Positions 62,165 through 64,000 of a DNA stretch of 64,000 bases are shown piece after piece. The notes beneath the pieces are model-generated. The model worked only from the letters and a program-made list of their open reading frames with translations. It had not been told where the DNA came from and did not search any database. How positions within the stretch are numbered: position 1 is the first letter of the stretch; each line of letters opens with the position of its first letter. The DNA comes from Haladaptatus halobius (lineage in GTDB: Archaea > Halobacteriota > Halobacteria > Halobacteriales > Haladaptataceae). The position numbers and the translations under genes are program-made. The stretch is from contig NZ_CP085338.1 in NCBI RefSeq assembly GCF_020618475.1, positions 124,001 to 188,000 on the forward strand. The letters are read 5' to 3'.

Positions 62165-63772
62165 ATGCCAAGAAATGACAGGGGTACTCCTGCGAATAGT
62201 CATAGCAGTAGCACAGGCAGTGTTTCACGCCGGAACTGGCTTCGGATCGCCAGTACAGGTGGTGTGGCCGCGCTGGCTGGCTGTATGGGCGGTGGCAATG
62301 GTAGCGGTGGTAACGGTGGCTCTGGGAAGGGCACAACTATTGAGTACTGGCGATGGCCTCACTCAACCGAACCATCGAACAAGGGCGAGGATCAAATCGT
62401 AAAAGCGTTCAACAAGGGGCCGGGTGCAGAGAAGAACATTCGCGTCAAACAGGTAAAGAATCCCTTCGGCGACCACAATCAAGCGCTTCGAACGGCTATT
62501 GGCGGCAATGACGCTCCGGCAATCGCATGGTCGTTTCCGGATCAACTATATGACTATTCGGGCAAGTCTCGTTCACAGATCGAGAAGAACGCTCCGTTTG
62601 CTTTCATCGAGGACTACATCAGTGACGACTTCCGAAATCAGTTCTATGAACCGGTTTGGCACTGGCAGGAACAACGGTTTAAAGGGCTCATCGGTGTACC
62701 CTTCATTGCGGGCTTTGACCCTGGCCTGATGTACGTCAACGTTGATGCCTGGAAAGCAGCCGGACTGGGCGATCTGCCTAAGGAAAGTTGGAGTTATGAG
62801 GAGTACCTAGCTGCCGCCAAGAAAATCAACGGAGTCAAGATCAACGGCTCGACGGTTAACGGCGTCGGCGTTGGCCTTTCGGACGCTGCCTCGGCCGCAC
62901 AGTGGGACACATTTCTTACTCAGTTTTCGCGAACGTCGGGAAGTCTGATTGGTGAGGGATACCAAAACAAGGATGACGAGTACGTGATGACACTCGCGTC
63001 CGATCCTGAAGTAAACGGCTGGAACGCATACATCGGAACGCCGATGAAGAATGGCTGGACCAACAATCCCGGCGCCTACACACGCGATGGAATTCAGGAT
63101 CCGTTCTCTGCCGGGCAGATTGGTCTCCTCCCGCACGCTACATTCTCGCGGGTCGAGTTCTCGCAAGAGGATGTTAACTTCGACATTATCCCGTTCCCGA
63201 CGAAAAATGGCGAGAAGAACTACGGCGTCTACGCAGCAAGCGGTATGAACGTCACGTTCAACGCATTCCGTAAAGAGGTCGGCGGGAATCCAAAAGCAGC
63301 TATGGAGTTCATTAAGTTCCGAAATAACGCCCAGAACCAGTACAAGTGGTTTAACACATCGTCACAGTCAGTTCCGAATAAAGAGGCCTACAAGCTAATG
63401 CAGAAAAAGGGTGTCTCCGATTTTGTCAAGCAGAGTCGTGGACTTGAAGTGATGGATCGGGTTGACGAAGCATTCAAGCAGTACATCAACCAGCAGAAGG
63501 CCATCAAGAGCCGATACCCAGACATCAAGCTAACGGAGGCTGGCACTCCCATTACAACCGTTCCGACATCCATCGGGAGTGGGCGCGTCCACGACGCGGT
63601 GGGCGGGGCACTCCAGCGACTACACCAGAACAACAACGCAAATCCCAAGGAAGCTATCACTAAGGCTGAAGAGGAATGGGCGTCTCTCATCGCCAACGCC
63701 CCTGATCTCAAACTCGCCAAGTCAAGTTCCGGCTACAATAAACCCAAACCGCAGGCAGGAACGCTCAAGTAA
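62165..63772 (+). CDS. ABC transporter sugar-binding lipoprotein, family 1
   Basis: A 535-residue extracellular binding protein. A Tat-like SRRNWLRIAS and lipobox LAGC with C40 are followed by a Gly/Ser linker. The mature part begins TTIEYWRWPHSTEPSNKGED and shows PFIAGFDPGLMYVNVDAWKA, AAGLGDLPKESWSYEEYLAA and QIGLLPHATFSRVEF, typical of family 1 sugar-binding proteins. It starts a second ABC importer, of the carbohydrate (MalE/UgpB-like) class, whose permease gene begins at 63891. Cargo unknown; a pectin-derived or rhamnose-containing sugar is likely from context. Confidence 0.9.
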   Translation: MPRNDRGTPANSHSSSTGSVSRRNWLRIASTGGVAALAGCMGGGNGSGGNGGSGKGTTIEYWRWPHSTEPSNKGEDQIVKAFNKGPGAEKNIRVKQVKNPFGDHNQALRTAIGGNDAPAIAWSFPDQLYDYSGKSRSQIEKNAPFAFIEDYISDDFRNQFYEPVWHWQEQRFKGLIGVPFIAGFDPGLMYVNVDAWKAAGLGDLPKESWSYEEYLAAAKKINGVKINGSTVNGVGVGLSDAASAAQWDTFLTQFSRTSGSLIGEGYQNKDDEYVMTLASDPEVNGWNAYIGTPMKNGWTNNPGAYTRDGIQDPFSAGQIGLLPHATFSRVEFSQEDVNFDIIPFPTKNGEKNYGVYAASGMNVTFNAFRKEVGGNPKAAMEFIKFRNNAQNQYKWFNTSSQSVPNKEAYKLMQKKGVSDFVKQSRGLEVMDRVDEAFKQYINQQKAIKSRYPDIKLTEAGTPITTVPTSIGSGRVHDAVGGALQRLHQNNNANPKEAITKAEEEWASLIANAPDLKLAKSSSGYNKPKPQAGTLK

Positions 63773-63856
63773 GCAACTATACGAATATCACCTGATGTGA
63801 TAATCTAATTCGAAAATCGTCGGGTACTGTCTCAGTCTCTTGATTAATTATAGAAA

Positions 63857-63865
63857 CATTTATTG
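63857..63865 (+). promoter_or_regulatory. TATA-like element before the last gene
   Basis: ACATTTATT, 25 nt before the ATG at 63891. It suggests the permease has its own promoter 118 nt after the lipoprotein gene. Confidence 0.4.
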
Positions 63866-63890
63866 CCTTATATTCCAAGTTACGGAGTGT

Positions 63891-64000
63891 ATGGCAGATA
63901 GTGACAATGGCGCTTCTCAGACATACCGGAGCCGACCATACCTGCAGGAAAACATTGGTACCTCCGGAAGAGGTCGGAAGGCTCAGACCATGCTGACAGG
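63891..64000 (+). CDS. Start of a probable ABC permease, partial at window edge
   Basis: 36 codons are visible: MADSDNGASQTYRSRPYLQE, then NIGTSGRGRKAQTMLT. The polar N-terminal tail is like those of haloarchaeal MalF/UgpA-type permeases, but no membrane segment is reached before the edge. The call rests on position directly after a sugar-binding lipoprotein gene. Confidence 0.5.
   Translation, partial: MADSDNGASQTYRSRPYLQENIGTSGRGRKAQTMLT

Noticed and set aside
1-64000. tRNA, rRNA or CRISPR loci
   Set aside because: No T-loop/anticodon arrangement, no rRNA-like sequence and no regularly spaced direct repeats were found on reading either strand.

Overview
The window comes from a halophilic archaeon (class Halobacteria); the genus cannot be fixed from the sequence. 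The proteins are acid-rich, most coding sequence is GC-rich with GC-leaning third positions, many genes have an archaeal TATA-like box about 25-30 nt before an ATG with little or no leader, exported proteins carry twin-arginine and lipobox signals, and the mobile elements are IS200/IS605-type. The island is devoted to plant cell-wall sugars, above all pectin and rhamnogalacturonan, plus a deoxysugar pathway. AT-richer stretches (about 14.07-14.2, 26-33 and 47-51 kb) hold decayed genes and IS debris. No tRNA, rRNA or CRISPR array was seen.

Layout. 0-13 kb: a LarA-like protein (cut by the window edge) divergent from a fumarylacetoacetase-family enzyme; a ThuA-like protein; an IclR regulator behind three copies of a TTCCC-N5-GGGAA inverted repeat; a 647-residue protein of unknown family; a TnpB remnant; a DapA-family lyase; a Gfo/Idh/MocA oxidoreductase; two enolase-superfamily dehydratases; a universal stress protein; a uronate dehydrogenase. 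The last set fits oxidative uronate breakdown (uronate to aldarate to keto-deoxy-aldarate to 2-oxoglutarate semialdehyde). 13-22 kb: a broken GH4 gene, a GH28 polygalacturonase without signal peptide, a Tat-exported pectate lyase, a GH78 rhamnosidase and an MFS transporter. 22-31 kb: three more Gfo/Idh/MocA oxidoreductases, two TIM-barrel sugar isomerase-like proteins, a mannonate dehydratase and a second IclR regulator. 32-33 kb: a frameshifted aldo/keto reductase relic and a small zinc-ribbon ORF.

33-47 kb: a dipeptide/oligosaccharide-type ABC importer (two permeases, lipoprotein, and a fused double ATPase on the opposite strand), interrupted by a HEAT-repeat gene, with two intact GH4 glycosidases and a third TIM-barrel isomerase; then a decayed third GH4 copy. 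47-51 kb: gene-poor DNA with orphan copies of the TTCCC-N5-GGGAA repeat, then a sodium:solute symporter with a small membrane partner. 51.7-53.5 kb: an intact IS200/IS605 element (TnpA, TnpB). 53.7-60.1 kb: a catabolic cluster (fumarylacetoacetase-family hydrolase, COG3618-type lactonase, LLM flavin/F420 oxidoreductase, rhamnonate dehydratase-like enolase, zinc alcohol dehydrogenase, third IclR), best read as a non-phosphorylated L-rhamnose or L-fucose pathway ending in pyruvate and lactate; a 17-bp palindrome GTTSGGTAWTACCSAAC recurs only here. 60.5-64 kb: two YesL-like membrane proteins, a sugar-binding lipoprotein and the start of a probable permease.

Working model: the secreted lyase cuts pectin, the ABC, MFS and sodium symporters import fragments, and cytoplasmic GH28, GH78 and GH4 enzymes finish them. 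The abundance of GH4, Gfo/Idh/MocA, TIM-barrel isomerase-like and ThuA-like genes suggests that redox-assisted (3-keto) glycoside cleavage may be a theme. Three IclR regulators probably divide control, and two candidate operator families can be read directly from the sequence.
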